Assembly: GCF_002940005.1 (NCBI RefSeq)
Contig: NZ_MDEF01000002.1
Reading direction: 5' to 3' (one strand)
Source of the DNA: Xanthomonas hortorum
Lineage (GTDB): Bacteria > Pseudomonadota > Gammaproteobacteria > Xanthomonadales > Xanthomonadaceae
DNA length: 64,000 bases
The notes under the pieces are model-generated. The model saw only the letters and a list, made by a program, of their open reading frames with translations, did no database searches and was not told where the DNA came from. Of the stretch, positions 28,226 to 37,061 are shown one piece after another. Positions within the stretch are counted from its first letter, which is position 1; every line of letters starts with the position of its first letter. Made by a program: the position numbers and the translations under genes.

Positions 28226-28867
28226 CTAGAATTTATCTCCAATACGATACTTGACTCCAGTCTTTTCACGAAGTTCAAACTCACTTATTCCCTCCGCCGC
28301 CTCCACCAACACCAACCCACCATCGGTGACATCGAACACTGCCAGGTCGGTGATGATGCGATCGACCACGCCCACGCCGGTCAACGGCAAGTCGCACTCG
28401 GGCAGGATCTTGTGGCTGCCGTCCTTGGCGACGTGTTCCATAAGCACCACCACGCGCTTGACCCCGGCCACCAGGTCCATTGCGCCTCCCATACCCTTGA
28501 CCATCTTGCCGGGCACCATCCAGTTGGCCAGATCGCCGCGCTCGGTGACCTGCATCGCACCGAGAATCGCCAGATCGATATGGCCGCCGCGGATCATCGC
28601 GAACGAGTCGTGGCTACCGAAATAACTGGCGCCAGCGCGCGCGGTAACGGTCTGCTTGCCGGCATTGATCAGGTCTGCATCCACTTCGTCTTCGGTGGGA
28701 AACGGGCCGATACCGAGCAGGCCGTTTTCCGATTGCAGCCACACATCCACGCCATCGGGAATGTGATTGGCCACCAGTGTCGGCAGTCCGATCCCCAGGT
28801 TGACGTAGGCGCCGTCGGTCAATTCGCGCGCCGCGCGTGCGGCCATCTGATCTCTGGTCCAGGCCAT
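28226..28867 (-). CDS. scoB: 3-oxoacid CoA-transferase subunit B
   Basis: B subunit of the acetoacetate/succinyl-CoA transferase. The catalytic glutamate is in the family signature SENG (about residue 45-48: WLQSENGLLG), with GMGGAMDLVAG as the second hallmark. It is 213 residues, normal for the family, and overlaps scoA by one base (TGATG). The last roughly 25 codons (28226-28300) are clearly AT-richer than the rest and merge into the low-GC lipoprotein region, so the 3' end may have been replaced by recombination. The encoded C-terminus (FELREKTGVKYRIGDKF) still looks family-like. Confidence 0.93.
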   Translation of the reverse strand: MAWTRDQMAARAARELTDGAYVNLGIGLPTLVANHIPDGVDVWLQSENGLLGIGPFPTEDEVDADLINAGKQTVTARAGASYFGSHDSFAMIRGGHIDLAILGAMQVTERGDLANWMVPGKMVKGMGGAMDLVAGVKRVVVLMEHVAKDGSHKILPECDLPLTGVGVVDRIITDLAVFDVTDGGLVLVEAAEGISEFELREKTGVKYRIGDKF

Positions 28868-29598
28868 CAGTGCTGTCCTTCGCGCACGGTGCGCTGTTCA
28901 ATGCGTTTTTCCGGCGTGGCGTTGAGCACCAGGCGGTCGACATAGATGCCGGGCAGATGCACCTGGTCCGGATCGATCGCGCCCACCTCCACGATCTCCT
29001 CGACCTCGGCAATGCAGACGCGACCGGCCATAGCGCAGGCGGGATTGAAATTGCGCGCGGTCTTGCGAAACACCAGATTGCCAGCCGTATCCGCACGCCA
29101 TGCCTTGACCAAGGCCACATCGGCCTGCAGCGCGGTTTCCAGCACATAGTGCCTGCCATTGAATTCGCGGGTTTCCTTGCCGTCGGCGACGATGGTGCCG
29201 TAGCCGGTTGCGGTGTAAAACGCAGGAATTCCTGCACCGCCCGCACGCAAGCGCTCGGCCAGCGTGCCTTGCGGGTTGAACTCCAGCTCCAGTTCACCGG
29301 CCAGATACTGGCGTTCGAACTCCTTGTTCTCGCCCACGTAGGACGAAATCATCTTGCGGATTTGCCGGGTGGCTAATAATTGGCCAAGCCCGAATCCATC
29401 GACCCCGGCATTGTTGGAGATCACGGTCAACCCGCCGACTCCGCTTTCGCGCACTGCCGCGATCAGCGCTTCGGGGATTCCGCACAAGCCAAAGCCACCC
29501 ACCGCCAGGGTCTGGCCGTCGGCCAGCACCCCGTCCAGCGCCGCCTTGGCATCGGCGTAGCGTTTGCCGCTTGCCTTACCACGTCCACTATTGCGCAT
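28867..29598 (-). CDS. scoA: 3-oxoacid CoA-transferase subunit A
   Basis: A subunit partner of scoB. The 243-residue product from ATG 29598 has the CoA-transferase family 1 motif DGQTLAVGGFGLCGIPEALI and the GENKEFERQYLAGELELEF region. An alternative start upstream at 29682 lacks domain support. GAGGGCGG precedes the ATG. The scoAB operon activates acetoacetate, which links ketone-body or amino acid (Tyr, Leu) breakdown to acetyl-CoA; maiA, also in this window, feeds the same pool. Divergent from xanA. Confidence 0.93.
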   Translation of the reverse strand: MRNSGRGKASGKRYADAKAALDGVLADGQTLAVGGFGLCGIPEALIAAVRESGVGGLTVISNNAGVDGFGLGQLLATRQIRKMISSYVGENKEFERQYLAGELELEFNPQGTLAERLRAGGAGIPAFYTATGYGTIVADGKETREFNGRHYVLETALQADVALVKAWRADTAGNLVFRKTARNFNPACAMAGRVCIAEVEEIVEVGAIDPDQVHLPGIYVDRLVLNATPEKRIEQRTVREGQH

Positions 29599-29732
29599 CA
29601 CCGCCCTCGCCTCGCTGATGTGAAGCAGCCATTCTAGCCGCTGACTGTTCCCTGTCCCCGTTCGCAATTCCGCCACACCCAAGACACGGCGCAGCCGCTA
29701 AACTCGGACGTCCCCCACACCAGGAATTGCCC

Positions 29733-31079
29733 ATGACGCTACCCGCCTTCAAGGCCTACGATATTCGCGGCCGCGTGCCGGATGAACTCAACGAGGACTT
29801 GGCTCGCCGCATCGGCGTGGCGCTGGCGGCGCAGCTGGATCAAGGGCCCGTGGTCCTGGGCCATGACGTGCGCCTGGCCAGCCCCGGCTTGCAGGAAGCG
29901 CTCTCGGCCGGCCTGCGCGCCAGCGGCCGCGAGGTGATCGATATCGGCTTGTGCGGCACCGAGGAAGTCTATTTTCAGACCGACTACCTCAAGGCCGCCG
30001 GTGGCGTGATGGTCACCGCCAGCCATAACCCGATGGACTACAACGGCATGAAGCTGGTGCGCGAGCAGGCGCGACCGATCAGCTCAGATACCGGCCTGTT
30101 CGCGATTCGCGACACTGTCGCCGCCGATACCGCGGCACCGGGTGAGCCCACTGCGAGCGAACAGAGCCGTACCGACAAGACCGCCTATCTGGAGCACCTG
30201 CTCAGCTACGTGGACCGCAGCACGCTCAAGCCGCTCAAGCTGGTGGTCAACGCCGGCAACGGTGGCGCCGGTCTGATCGTCGATCTGCTCGCACCGCATC
30301 TTCCCTTCGAATTCGTGCGCGTCTTCCACGAACCCGATGGCAACTTCCCCAACGGCATTCCCAACCCGTTGCTGCCGGAAAACCGCGCTGCCACCGCCAA
30401 GGCGGTGCAGGAACACGGCGCCGATTTCGGTATTGCATGGGATGGCGACTTCGATCGTTGCTTCTTCTTCGACCACAGCGGCCGCTTCATCGAAGGCTAT
30501 TACCTGGTCGGCCTGCTGGCGCAGGCAATCCTGGCCAAGCAGCCGGGCGGCAAGGTCGTGCACGACCCGCGCCTGACCTGGAACACCGTGGAGATGGTCG
30601 AAGACAGCGGCGGTATTCCGGTGCTGTGCAAGAGCGGGCATGCCTTCATCAAGGAAAAGATGCGCAGCGAAAACGCCGTTTACGGCGGCGAAATGAGCGC
30701 GCACCATTATTTCCGCGAGTTCGCCTACGCCGACTCCGGCATGATTCCGTGGCTGTTGATTGCCGAGCTGGTGTCGCAGTCCGGTCGTTCGCTGGCAGAT
30801 CTGGTGGAAGCACGCATGCAGAAGTTCCCTTGCAGCGGCGAGATCAACTTCAAGGTGGACGATGCCAAGGCCGCGGTTGCGCGCGTGATGGAGCATTACG
30901 CGTCGCTGTCACCCGAGCTGGATTACACCGATGGCATCAGCGCGGACTTCGGCCAGTGGCGTTTCAACCTGCGTAGTTCCAACACCGAACCACTGCTGCG
31001 TCTGAACGTGGAAACGCGCGGCGACGCCGCCCTGCTGGAAACGCGTACGCAGGAGATTTCCGATCTGCTGCGCGGCTGA
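29733..31079 (+). CDS. xanA: Phosphoglucomutase/phosphomannomutase XanA
   Basis: Alpha-D-phosphohexomutase interconverting glucose-6-/glucose-1-phosphate and mannose-6-/mannose-1-phosphate, supplying UDP-glucose, dTDP-rhamnose and GDP-mannose routes for xanthan and LPS. It is 448 residues from ATG 29733 (AGGA upstream), as in XanA. The phosphoserine loop is TASHNPMDYNG (about 97-107), the metal loop DGDFDRCFFF, the sugar-binding GEMSAHHYF, and the phosphate-binding loop RSSNTEPLLRLNVE near the C-terminus. It is followed after 45 bases by xanB on the same strand. Confidence 0.95.
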   Translation: MTLPAFKAYDIRGRVPDELNEDLARRIGVALAAQLDQGPVVLGHDVRLASPGLQEALSAGLRASGREVIDIGLCGTEEVYFQTDYLKAAGGVMVTASHNPMDYNGMKLVREQARPISSDTGLFAIRDTVAADTAAPGEPTASEQSRTDKTAYLEHLLSYVDRSTLKPLKLVVNAGNGGAGLIVDLLAPHLPFEFVRVFHEPDGNFPNGIPNPLLPENRAATAKAVQEHGADFGIAWDGDFDRCFFFDHSGRFIEGYYLVGLLAQAILAKQPGGKVVHDPRLTWNTVEMVEDSGGIPVLCKSGHAFIKEKMRSENAVYGGEMSAHHYFREFAYADSGMIPWLLIAELVSQSGRSLADLVEARMQKFPCSGEINFKVDDAKAAVARVMEHYASLSPELDYTDGISADFGQWRFNLRSSNTEPLLRLNVETRGDAALLETRTQEISDLLRG

Positions 31080-31124
31080 TTTACCATCATCCCCCACTTT
31101 GACGCACTGGAGTTTCCCCCGCTC

Positions 31125-32528
31125 ATGAGCGACGTCCTTCCGATTATCCTGTCCGGCGGTTCCGGCACGCGCCTTTGGCCGTTGTCACGCGAATCGTACC
31201 CGAAGCAGTTCCTGCCGCTGGTCGGCGAGCACAGCATGCTGCAGGCCACCTGGCTGCGTTCGGCTCCAGTGGCCGCGCATGCACCCATCGTGGTGGCCAA
31301 TGAAGAACATCGCTTCATGGCCGCCGAGCAGTTGCAGCAGCTGGGCGTGAAGCCGTCGGCCATTCTGCTTGAGCCCAAGGGCCGCAACACTGCGCCGGCA
31401 ATTGCCGTCGCTGCATTGGAAGCCACCCGTAACGGTGGCGATCCGCTGTTGCTGGTGCTGCCGTCCGATCATGTCATTCGTGACGAGGCCGCCTTCCAGG
31501 CTGCCGTGACCGTCGCGGCAGCTGCCGCAGAACAGGGCAAGCTGGTCACCTTCGGCATCAAGCCGACCGCGCCTGAAACCGGCTATGGCTACATCAAGGC
31601 CGGTGCCGGTACCGGCGCCACCGCGGTCGAACGCTTCGTCGAAAAGCCCGACCTGGCTACGGCGCAAGGCTATCTGGCCAGCGGCGAGTATTACTGGAAC
31701 AGCGGCATGTTCCTGTTCCGTGCCTCGCGCTATCTGGAAGAACTGCGCAAATTCCATCCCGCCATCGCCGATGCGTGCCAGAAGGCGTGGGAAGGCGGCA
31801 AGCGCGATGCCGACTTCACCCGTCTGGACAAGGATGCGTTCGCCTCCAGCCCATCGGATTCGATCGACTATGCGGTGATGGAAAAGACTGCCGATGCGGT
31901 CGTCGTGCCGCTGGATGCCGGCTGGAATGACGTTGGCTCATGGTCCTCGCTGCTGGACGTCTCCGAGCAGGATGGCCAAGGCAATGCGCATCATGGCGAT
32001 GTCATCCAGCTCGATTGCAAGAACACCTATGCGTATGGCTCGCGCCTGATTGCCATGGTCGGTCTGGAGGACGTGGTTGTGGTGGAGACGCCAGACGCTG
32101 TTCTGGTCGGTCACCGCGATCGCATCCAGGAAGTGAAGGATGTGGTCGGCCGGATCAAGGCCGACGGTCGCTCCGAGGCGACCTGGCATCGCAAGGTCTA
32201 TCGTCCGTGGGGTGCTTACGATTCGATCGACATGGGCCACCGTCACCAGGTCAAGCGCATCACCGTCAAGCCCGGTGCCGTGCTCAGTCTGCAGATGCAT
32301 CACCACCGCGCCGAGCACTGGATCGTCGTCAGCGGCACCGCAGAAGTCACGCGTGGCGAAGAGGTGCTGCTGCTCACCGAGAACCAGAGTACCTATATTC
32401 CGCTTGGCGTGACCCATCGCCTGCGCAATCCAGGCAAATTGCCGCTGGAACTGATCGAAGTGCAGTCCGGCAGCTATCTGGGCGAAGACGACATCGTGCG
32501 TTTCGAAGATACCTACGGGCGCACCTGA
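31125..32528 (+). CDS. xanB: Bifunctional mannose-1-phosphate guanylyltransferase/mannose-6-phosphate isomerase XanB
   Basis: Type II PMI/GMP: the N-terminal guanylyltransferase makes GDP-mannose and the C-terminal cupin isomerises fructose-6-phosphate to mannose-6-phosphate. It is 467 residues. The pyrophosphorylase signature LSGGSGTRLWPLSRESYPKQF is at 9-29, the RFVEKPDLATA loop at about 170 and the isomerase zinc/active region QMHHHRAEHWIVVSGTAEV at about 388-406. It acts with xanA, and its GDP-mannose feeds Gmd/Rmd in the O-antigen locus as well as xanthan. A decayed second copy lies at 38170-38380. Followed by a strong hairpin. Confidence 0.96.
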   Translation: MSDVLPIILSGGSGTRLWPLSRESYPKQFLPLVGEHSMLQATWLRSAPVAAHAPIVVANEEHRFMAAEQLQQLGVKPSAILLEPKGRNTAPAIAVAALEATRNGGDPLLLVLPSDHVIRDEAAFQAAVTVAAAAAEQGKLVTFGIKPTAPETGYGYIKAGAGTGATAVERFVEKPDLATAQGYLASGEYYWNSGMFLFRASRYLEELRKFHPAIADACQKAWEGGKRDADFTRLDKDAFASSPSDSIDYAVMEKTADAVVVPLDAGWNDVGSWSSLLDVSEQDGQGNAHHGDVIQLDCKNTYAYGSRLIAMVGLEDVVVVETPDAVLVGHRDRIQEVKDVVGRIKADGRSEATWHRKVYRPWGAYDSIDMGHRHQVKRITVKPGAVLSLQMHHHRAEHWIVVSGTAEVTRGEEVLLLTENQSTYIPLGVTHRLRNPGKLPLELIEVQSGSYLGEDDIVRFEDTYGRT

Positions 32529-32559
32529 TCGGTCGCTTTCGGGATTCTGCAATACATAA

Positions 32560-32588
32560 ACAAACAGCCGGGATTCCCGGCTGTTTGT
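32560..32588. terminator. Bidirectional terminator between xanB and rmlD
   Basis: Stem ACAAACAGCCGGG / CCCGGCTGTTTGT with loop ATT, lying between two convergent units. Confidence 0.88.
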
Positions 32589-32642
32589 CTTTGCGGATTG
32601 TGTTGGTCGGCGCGGATGTTGCCACCAACCAGCATCGCGACT

Positions 32643-33551
32643 TTACTGTTTGGCAGCAGCGATTTCGGCAATCACGCGCTGCAGGCCGACTCGCCAGTCC
32701 GGCAACACAAGGTCGAAATCGCGCTGCAGTTTGTCGATCGACAGCCGCGAATAGGCCGGCCGCCTTGCGGGCGTCGGGTAGTCGGCGGTCGTGATCGGCA
32801 CCACGCGCGGCGCACGCGGCAGCAGACCTGCGCTCACGGCTTCTTCGAAGATCGCCTCGGCAAAGCCATGCCAGCTGGTCTGTCCTGCAGCCGTGAGGTG
32901 CCAGGTGCCCGAGGTGTCGGGTATGCGCTGGCGCAGCAACTGCGCTGTGACATCGGCAATCAGAGCGGCGGGCGTCGGGGTTCCTATCTGATCGGCCACC
33001 ACGCGCAGCTCGTCGCGCTCGGCGCCGACACGCAACATCGTGCGCAGGAAATTCGCACCATGCGATGCATAGACCCATGCCGTGCGCAGAATCAGATGCT
33101 GCGCACCGGAGCAACGAATGGCATTCTCGCCAGCAAGCTTGGTTTCGCCATACACGCCTAGCGGCGAGGTCTGCGCATCCTCCAGATAGGGCTCGGTGCC
33201 CTGACCGTCGAAGACGTAGTCGGTCGAATAGTGCACCAACGGGGCGTCATTGGCGGCACACCATTTTGCGATGACGCCGGGGGACCGTGCATTTATCCGC
33301 ATGACAGCATCGCGATCTGCTTCGGCTCGATCGACAGCTGTGTACGCAGCCGCGTTCACGATGCAGCGAGGCTGCAATTGATCAAGCAATGCCCACAAAT
33401 GCTCCGGAAAATTCAGGTCAACGCATGCACACGGGCTCCCGTCGATAAGCTGGCCATCGCGGCTACCAAGCTGCAGTGGACCTAACTCTGCAAGTGCGCG
33501 CTGCAACTCGCGCCCTAGCTGCCCGTTGGCCCCAAGCAGCAGCATGCTCAT
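32643..33551 (-). CDS. rmlD: dTDP-4-dehydrorhamnose reductase RmlD
   Basis: Last step of dTDP-L-rhamnose synthesis. The 302-residue SDR has the N-terminal GANGQLGREL nucleotide-binding loop, the substrate stretch NAAAYTAVDRAEADRD, HYSTDYVFDG, and the catalytic Y-x-x-x-K in GVYGETKLAGE. The last gene of the rml operon; it overlaps rmlC by 4 bases (ATGA). Confidence 0.95.
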   Translation of the reverse strand: MSMLLLGANGQLGRELQRALAELGPLQLGSRDGQLIDGSPCACVDLNFPEHLWALLDQLQPRCIVNAAAYTAVDRAEADRDAVMRINARSPGVIAKWCAANDAPLVHYSTDYVFDGQGTEPYLEDAQTSPLGVYGETKLAGENAIRCSGAQHLILRTAWVYASHGANFLRTMLRVGAERDELRVVADQIGTPTPAALIADVTAQLLRQRIPDTSGTWHLTAAGQTSWHGFAEAIFEEAVSAGLLPRAPRVVPITTADYPTPARRPAYSRLSIDKLQRDFDLVLPDWRVGLQRVIAEIAAAKQ

Positions 33552-34105
33552 TGCGCGTAAAGCGGGAGCCGCTCTGCAAGGATTTCATCCAGGAAGGGCG
33601 CAGCTTTATCTTTTTCAGAGAGAACGGGATCACTCAAGGGCCAATCGATAGCAATCTGCGCGTCATTCCAGCGTAGTCCAGCATCAGCGTCCCTGACGTA
33701 GACGTCCGTACACAAATAGTTGAAAACCGCGGTCTCCGAGAGTACAGCGAAGCCATGCGCAAACCCTTCCGGAATCCAGAATTGGAGACGATTCTGGCCA
33801 CTGAGAATTACCGCTTCCCACTTCCCGAAGGTCGGTGAACCGCAACGGATATCCACGGCAACATCGTATACCTCACCTTCCAGCACGCTGATCAACTTGC
33901 CCTGTGGACGCGGCCATTGGTAATGCAGCCCACGCACCACACCCTTACTGGAGCAGGAGACATTGCTTTGTACGAATTTCATGTGCAAACCGTGCTGCTT
34001 AAAACGCTCGGCATTCCAAGCTTCGAAGAAAAACCCTCTATCGTCAGTATGAATTGAAGGCTCGATTACACAGCAGCCATCCAACGCGGTGGAAAGAATT
34101 TTCAA
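33548..34105 (-). CDS. rmlC: dTDP-4-dehydrorhamnose 3,5-epimerase RmlC
   Basis: Cupin-fold epimerase, 185 residues as expected. The catalytic His lies in RGLHYQWPRPQGKL and the Tyr in NYLCTDVYVRDADAGLRWND; QSNVSCSSKGVVRG is the usual preceding segment. Base composition is lower in GC than rmlB. 4-base overlaps on both sides tie it to rmlA and rmlD. Confidence 0.95.
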   Translation of the reverse strand: MKILSTALDGCCVIEPSIHTDDRGFFFEAWNAERFKQHGLHMKFVQSNVSCSSKGVVRGLHYQWPRPQGKLISVLEGEVYDVAVDIRCGSPTFGKWEAVILSGQNRLQFWIPEGFAHGFAVLSETAVFNYLCTDVYVRDADAGLRWNDAQIAIDWPLSDPVLSEKDKAAPFLDEILAERLPLYAQ

Positions 34106-34989
34106 AGCTTTGCTCCTCGCAGAGCCAGCTCCTTCAGATACCGTCCATATCCATTCTTGAGAAGCGGCGCAGCCAAGGCCTCAAGTTGCGCAAGATCGAT
34201 CCATCCTTGACCAAAGGCAATTTCTTCTGGGCAACAGATCTGCAATCCTTGCCTTGCCTGGATGGTTTCAATGAAATTGGAAGCTTCATGCAACGATTGA
34301 TGCGTACCGGTGTCCAACCACGCATAACCTCGGCCTAACGCTTCCAGATGCAAATCACCTTCGACAAGGTAACGTCGATTGAGATCGGTGATTTCCAACT
34401 CACCACGCGAAGATGGCTCAAGCTCAGCAGCGTACTCTGCGGCCTTGCCATCATAGAAATACAAACCGGTGACAGCATAGTTGGAACGTGGCACGCTCGG
34501 CTTTTCTTCTATGCCCACAACCTTTCCATTCTCGTCAAACTCAGCCACACCGTACCGCTCTGGATCATTGACCCAATACCCGAAAACAGTGGCGCCGTCT
34601 TCGCGCGCATCGGCGCGACGCAGCATGTCGGTCAGCCCGTGTCCGTGGAAGATGTTGTCGCCCAGCACAAGGCAACTCGGCTTACTATTTACAAAATCTC
34701 GACCAATCAAATACGCCTGCGCAAGCCCATCAGGGCTCTCTTGCACCGCATAGGAAATAGACATTCCCCATTGCGAACCATCACCGAGGAGAGATTTGAA
34801 CAACGCCTGTTCGTGAGGAGTGTTGATGATCAATACCTCACGGATCCCAGCGAGCATCAGTACGCTCAGTGGGTAATAGATCATCGGCTTGTCATAAACG
34901 GGCAGCAGTTGCTTACTGACGCCTTTAGTAATTGGATAGAGACGGGTGCCAGAACCGCCGGCCAGGATGATGCCTCGACGTTGCGTCAT
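34102..34989 (-). CDS. rmlA: Glucose-1-phosphate thymidylyltransferase RmlA
   Basis: First enzyme of dTDP-sugar synthesis, 295 residues. The signature LAGGSGTRLYPITKGVSKQLLPVYDKPMIYYPLS is at 9-42, EVLIINTPHE and GDNIFHGHGL follow, and EEKPSVPRSNYAVTGLYFYD is the sugar-binding loop. Its product also serves dTDP-Fuc3NAc made by the wxc genes. It overlaps rmlC by 4 bases and follows rmlB after 31 bases. Confidence 0.96.
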   Translation of the reverse strand: MTQRRGIILAGGSGTRLYPITKGVSKQLLPVYDKPMIYYPLSVLMLAGIREVLIINTPHEQALFKSLLGDGSQWGMSISYAVQESPDGLAQAYLIGRDFVNSKPSCLVLGDNIFHGHGLTDMLRRADAREDGATVFGYWVNDPERYGVAEFDENGKVVGIEEKPSVPRSNYAVTGLYFYDGKAAEYAAELEPSSRGELEITDLNRRYLVEGDLHLEALGRGYAWLDTGTHQSLHEASNFIETIQARQGLQICCPEEIAFGQGWIDLAQLEALAAPLLKNGYGRYLKELALRGAKL

Positions 34990-35020
34990 ATGGTTCTCAT
35001 TGAATTAGAGGGCTCGCTCA

Positions 35021-36085
35021 TTACTGAGTGCCTGCGATGGCACCAAGGCGTTGCATTCGATAGCTACCATCCAAGACACCATGCACCCACTCTTGATTTG
35101 CCAGGTACCACTCAACCGTTTCAGCGATGCCCTGCTCGAAGGTGTACGCCGGCTCCCAGCCCAGCTCGTCCTTCAACTTGGACGCATCGATTGCATACCG
35201 CCGGTCGTGTCCGGGGCGGTCGGTGACATGGGTGATCTGGCTTGCACGTGGCTTGCCGTCTTCGCGCGGACGATACTGATCCAGCAGTGCGCAGATCGCC
35301 TGCACGACTTCGATGTTCTGGCGCTCGGAATTGCCGCCCACGTTGTAGGTCTCGCCGACCCGGCCCTTGGTCAGCACGGTGCGGATCGCTTCGCAATGAT
35401 CGCTGACGAACAGCCAGTCGCGCACCTGCTTGCCGTCTCCATACACCGGTAGCGGCTCGCCGGCCAGCGCCTTGGCAATGACCAATGGAATGAGTTTTTC
35501 GGGGAAGTGGTACGGACCGTAATTGTTCGAGCAGTTGGTGGTCAGCACCGGCAGCCCGTAGGTGTGGTGGAACGCGCGTACCAGGTGATCCGACGCTGCC
35601 TTGGAGGCCGAGTACGGCGAGTTCGGGGCGTAGGGCGTGGTTTCGGTGAACTTGCCGGTCTCACCCAGCGTGCCATAGACCTCGTCGGTGGACACATGCA
35701 GGAGGCGGAAGGCATCACGGCGCGTGTCCGGCAACGCTTTCCAATAGTCGCGCACTGCCTCAAGCAGAGCCAAAGTGCCGACCACATTGGTCTGGATGAA
35801 GGCGCCAGGGCCTTCGATCGAACGATCGACATGGCTTTCGGCCGCGAAGTTCAGCACCGCGTCCGGCTGATGTTCCTGCAGTAGGCGAGTCACGAGCGCG
35901 CCGTCACCGATGTCGCCCTTGACGAAGACATGGTCGGCATTGCCTTCCAGCGACGCCAGCGTGTTCAGGTTCCCCGCATAGGTGAGCGCGTCGAGGTTGA
36001 TTACGCGGATCCCGCGCGCGACCGCCTCCAGAACAAAATTTCCGCCGATAAAGCCGGCCCCGCCGGTTACTAGCCAAGTCGCCAC
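35021..36085 (-). CDS. rmlB: dTDP-D-glucose 4,6-dehydratase RmlB
   Basis: NAD-dependent extended SDR, 354 residues. GGAGFIGGNFV is the Rossmann loop, FAAESHVDRSIEGP the conserved active-site helper region, STDEVYG the catalytic Thr-Asp-Glu triad, and YSASKAASDHLV carries the catalytic Tyr-Lys. First gene of the rmlBACD operon. Its product dTDP-4-dehydro-6-deoxyglucose is the branch point for both L-rhamnose (RmlC/D) and the Fuc3NAc pathway (WxcM/WxcK). Divergent from etfB. Confidence 0.96.
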   Translation of the reverse strand: MATWLVTGGAGFIGGNFVLEAVARGIRVINLDALTYAGNLNTLASLEGNADHVFVKGDIGDGALVTRLLQEHQPDAVLNFAAESHVDRSIEGPGAFIQTNVVGTLALLEAVRDYWKALPDTRRDAFRLLHVSTDEVYGTLGETGKFTETTPYAPNSPYSASKAASDHLVRAFHHTYGLPVLTTNCSNNYGPYHFPEKLIPLVIAKALAGEPLPVYGDGKQVRDWLFVSDHCEAIRTVLTKGRVGETYNVGGNSERQNIEVVQAICALLDQYRPREDGKPRASQITHVTDRPGHDRRYAIDASKLKDELGWEPAYTFEQGIAETVEWYLANQEWVHGVLDGSYRMQRLGAIAGTQ

Positions 36086-36314
36086 TGTCTACCCCTCCTG
36101 GTCGCGCGCACCCGCGCTGCATTTTCAAACCACGCAGGATATATGGTCCGGGCAAGACCGAGCTTAAGCATCGCCCACATCGCTGCGTCCGACTGCCGCA
36201 GCGCAGCATCCATACGCCATCGCATGGTGCGCCCTCCCCGGTTAGAATGGCGGCACTCCCGAGCCTGCCGCCGCGGCCGGGCCTTCCCGCAACAGCTGAA
36301 GGATCTCGTACACG

Positions 36315-37061
36315 ATGAAAATCCTCGTCGCCTACAAGCGCGTGGTGGACTACAACGTCCGCATTCAGGTCAAGCCGGATGGCTCCGGCGTGGTCACCGA
36401 CGGCGTCAAGCTCTCGCCGAACCCGTTTGACGAAATCGCCCTGGAAGAGGCGTTGCGCCTGCGCGATGCCGGCATCGCCACCGAGGTGGTAGTCGCCACC
36501 CTGGCGCCGGCCGATGCGGCCGCGCATCTGCGCAACGGCCTGGCCATGGGCGCCAATCGCGCCATCCACGTGGTGACCGACTCCGCCATCCAGCCGCTGA
36601 CCGCTGCACGTACCTTGCTCAAGCTGGTCGAAAAAGAACAGCCAGACCTGGTCATCCTGGGCAAGCAGGCGATCGACGACGATGCCAACCAGACCGGTCA
36701 GATGCTCGCCACGCTGTGGGGCCGTCCGCAGGCGACCTTCGCCGGCAAGCTGGTGGTCGCCGACGGCAAGGCCACCGTCACACGCGAAGTCGACGCCGGC
36801 CTGGAAACGCTGGAAGTGGATCTGCCCGCGGTAATCACCACCGACCTGCGCCTGAACGAGCCGCGCTTCATCAAGCTGCCGGACATCATGAAGGCCAAGA
36901 GCAAGCCGCTGGAAACGCTGGCCTTTGCCGACCTCGGCGTCGATGCGCACGATAGCCTCAGCACTACTCACTACGCCGCGCCGTCCAAGCGCAGCCGTGG
37001 CGTGATGGTCAAGGACGCCGCCGAACTGGTGGCCGCACTCAAGCAAAAGGGGTTGTTGTAA
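36315..37061 (+). CDS. etfB: Electron transfer flavoprotein beta subunit
   Basis: AMP-binding small subunit of ETF, 248 residues. Start MKILVAYKRVVDYNVRI is the universal beta-ETF N-terminus; the signature VDLPAVITTDLRLNEPRFIKLPDIMKAKSKPL (about 170-202) includes the recognition loop region for dehydrogenases. It overlaps etfA by one base (TAATG). In Xanthomonas etfBA marks one edge of the lps locus, as here. Confidence 0.95.
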   Translation: MKILVAYKRVVDYNVRIQVKPDGSGVVTDGVKLSPNPFDEIALEEALRLRDAGIATEVVVATLAPADAAAHLRNGLAMGANRAIHVVTDSAIQPLTAARTLLKLVEKEQPDLVILGKQAIDDDANQTGQMLATLWGRPQATFAGKLVVADGKATVTREVDAGLETLEVDLPAVITTDLRLNEPRFIKLPDIMKAKSKPLETLAFADLGVDAHDSLSTTHYAAPSKRSRGVMVKDAAELVAALKQKGLL

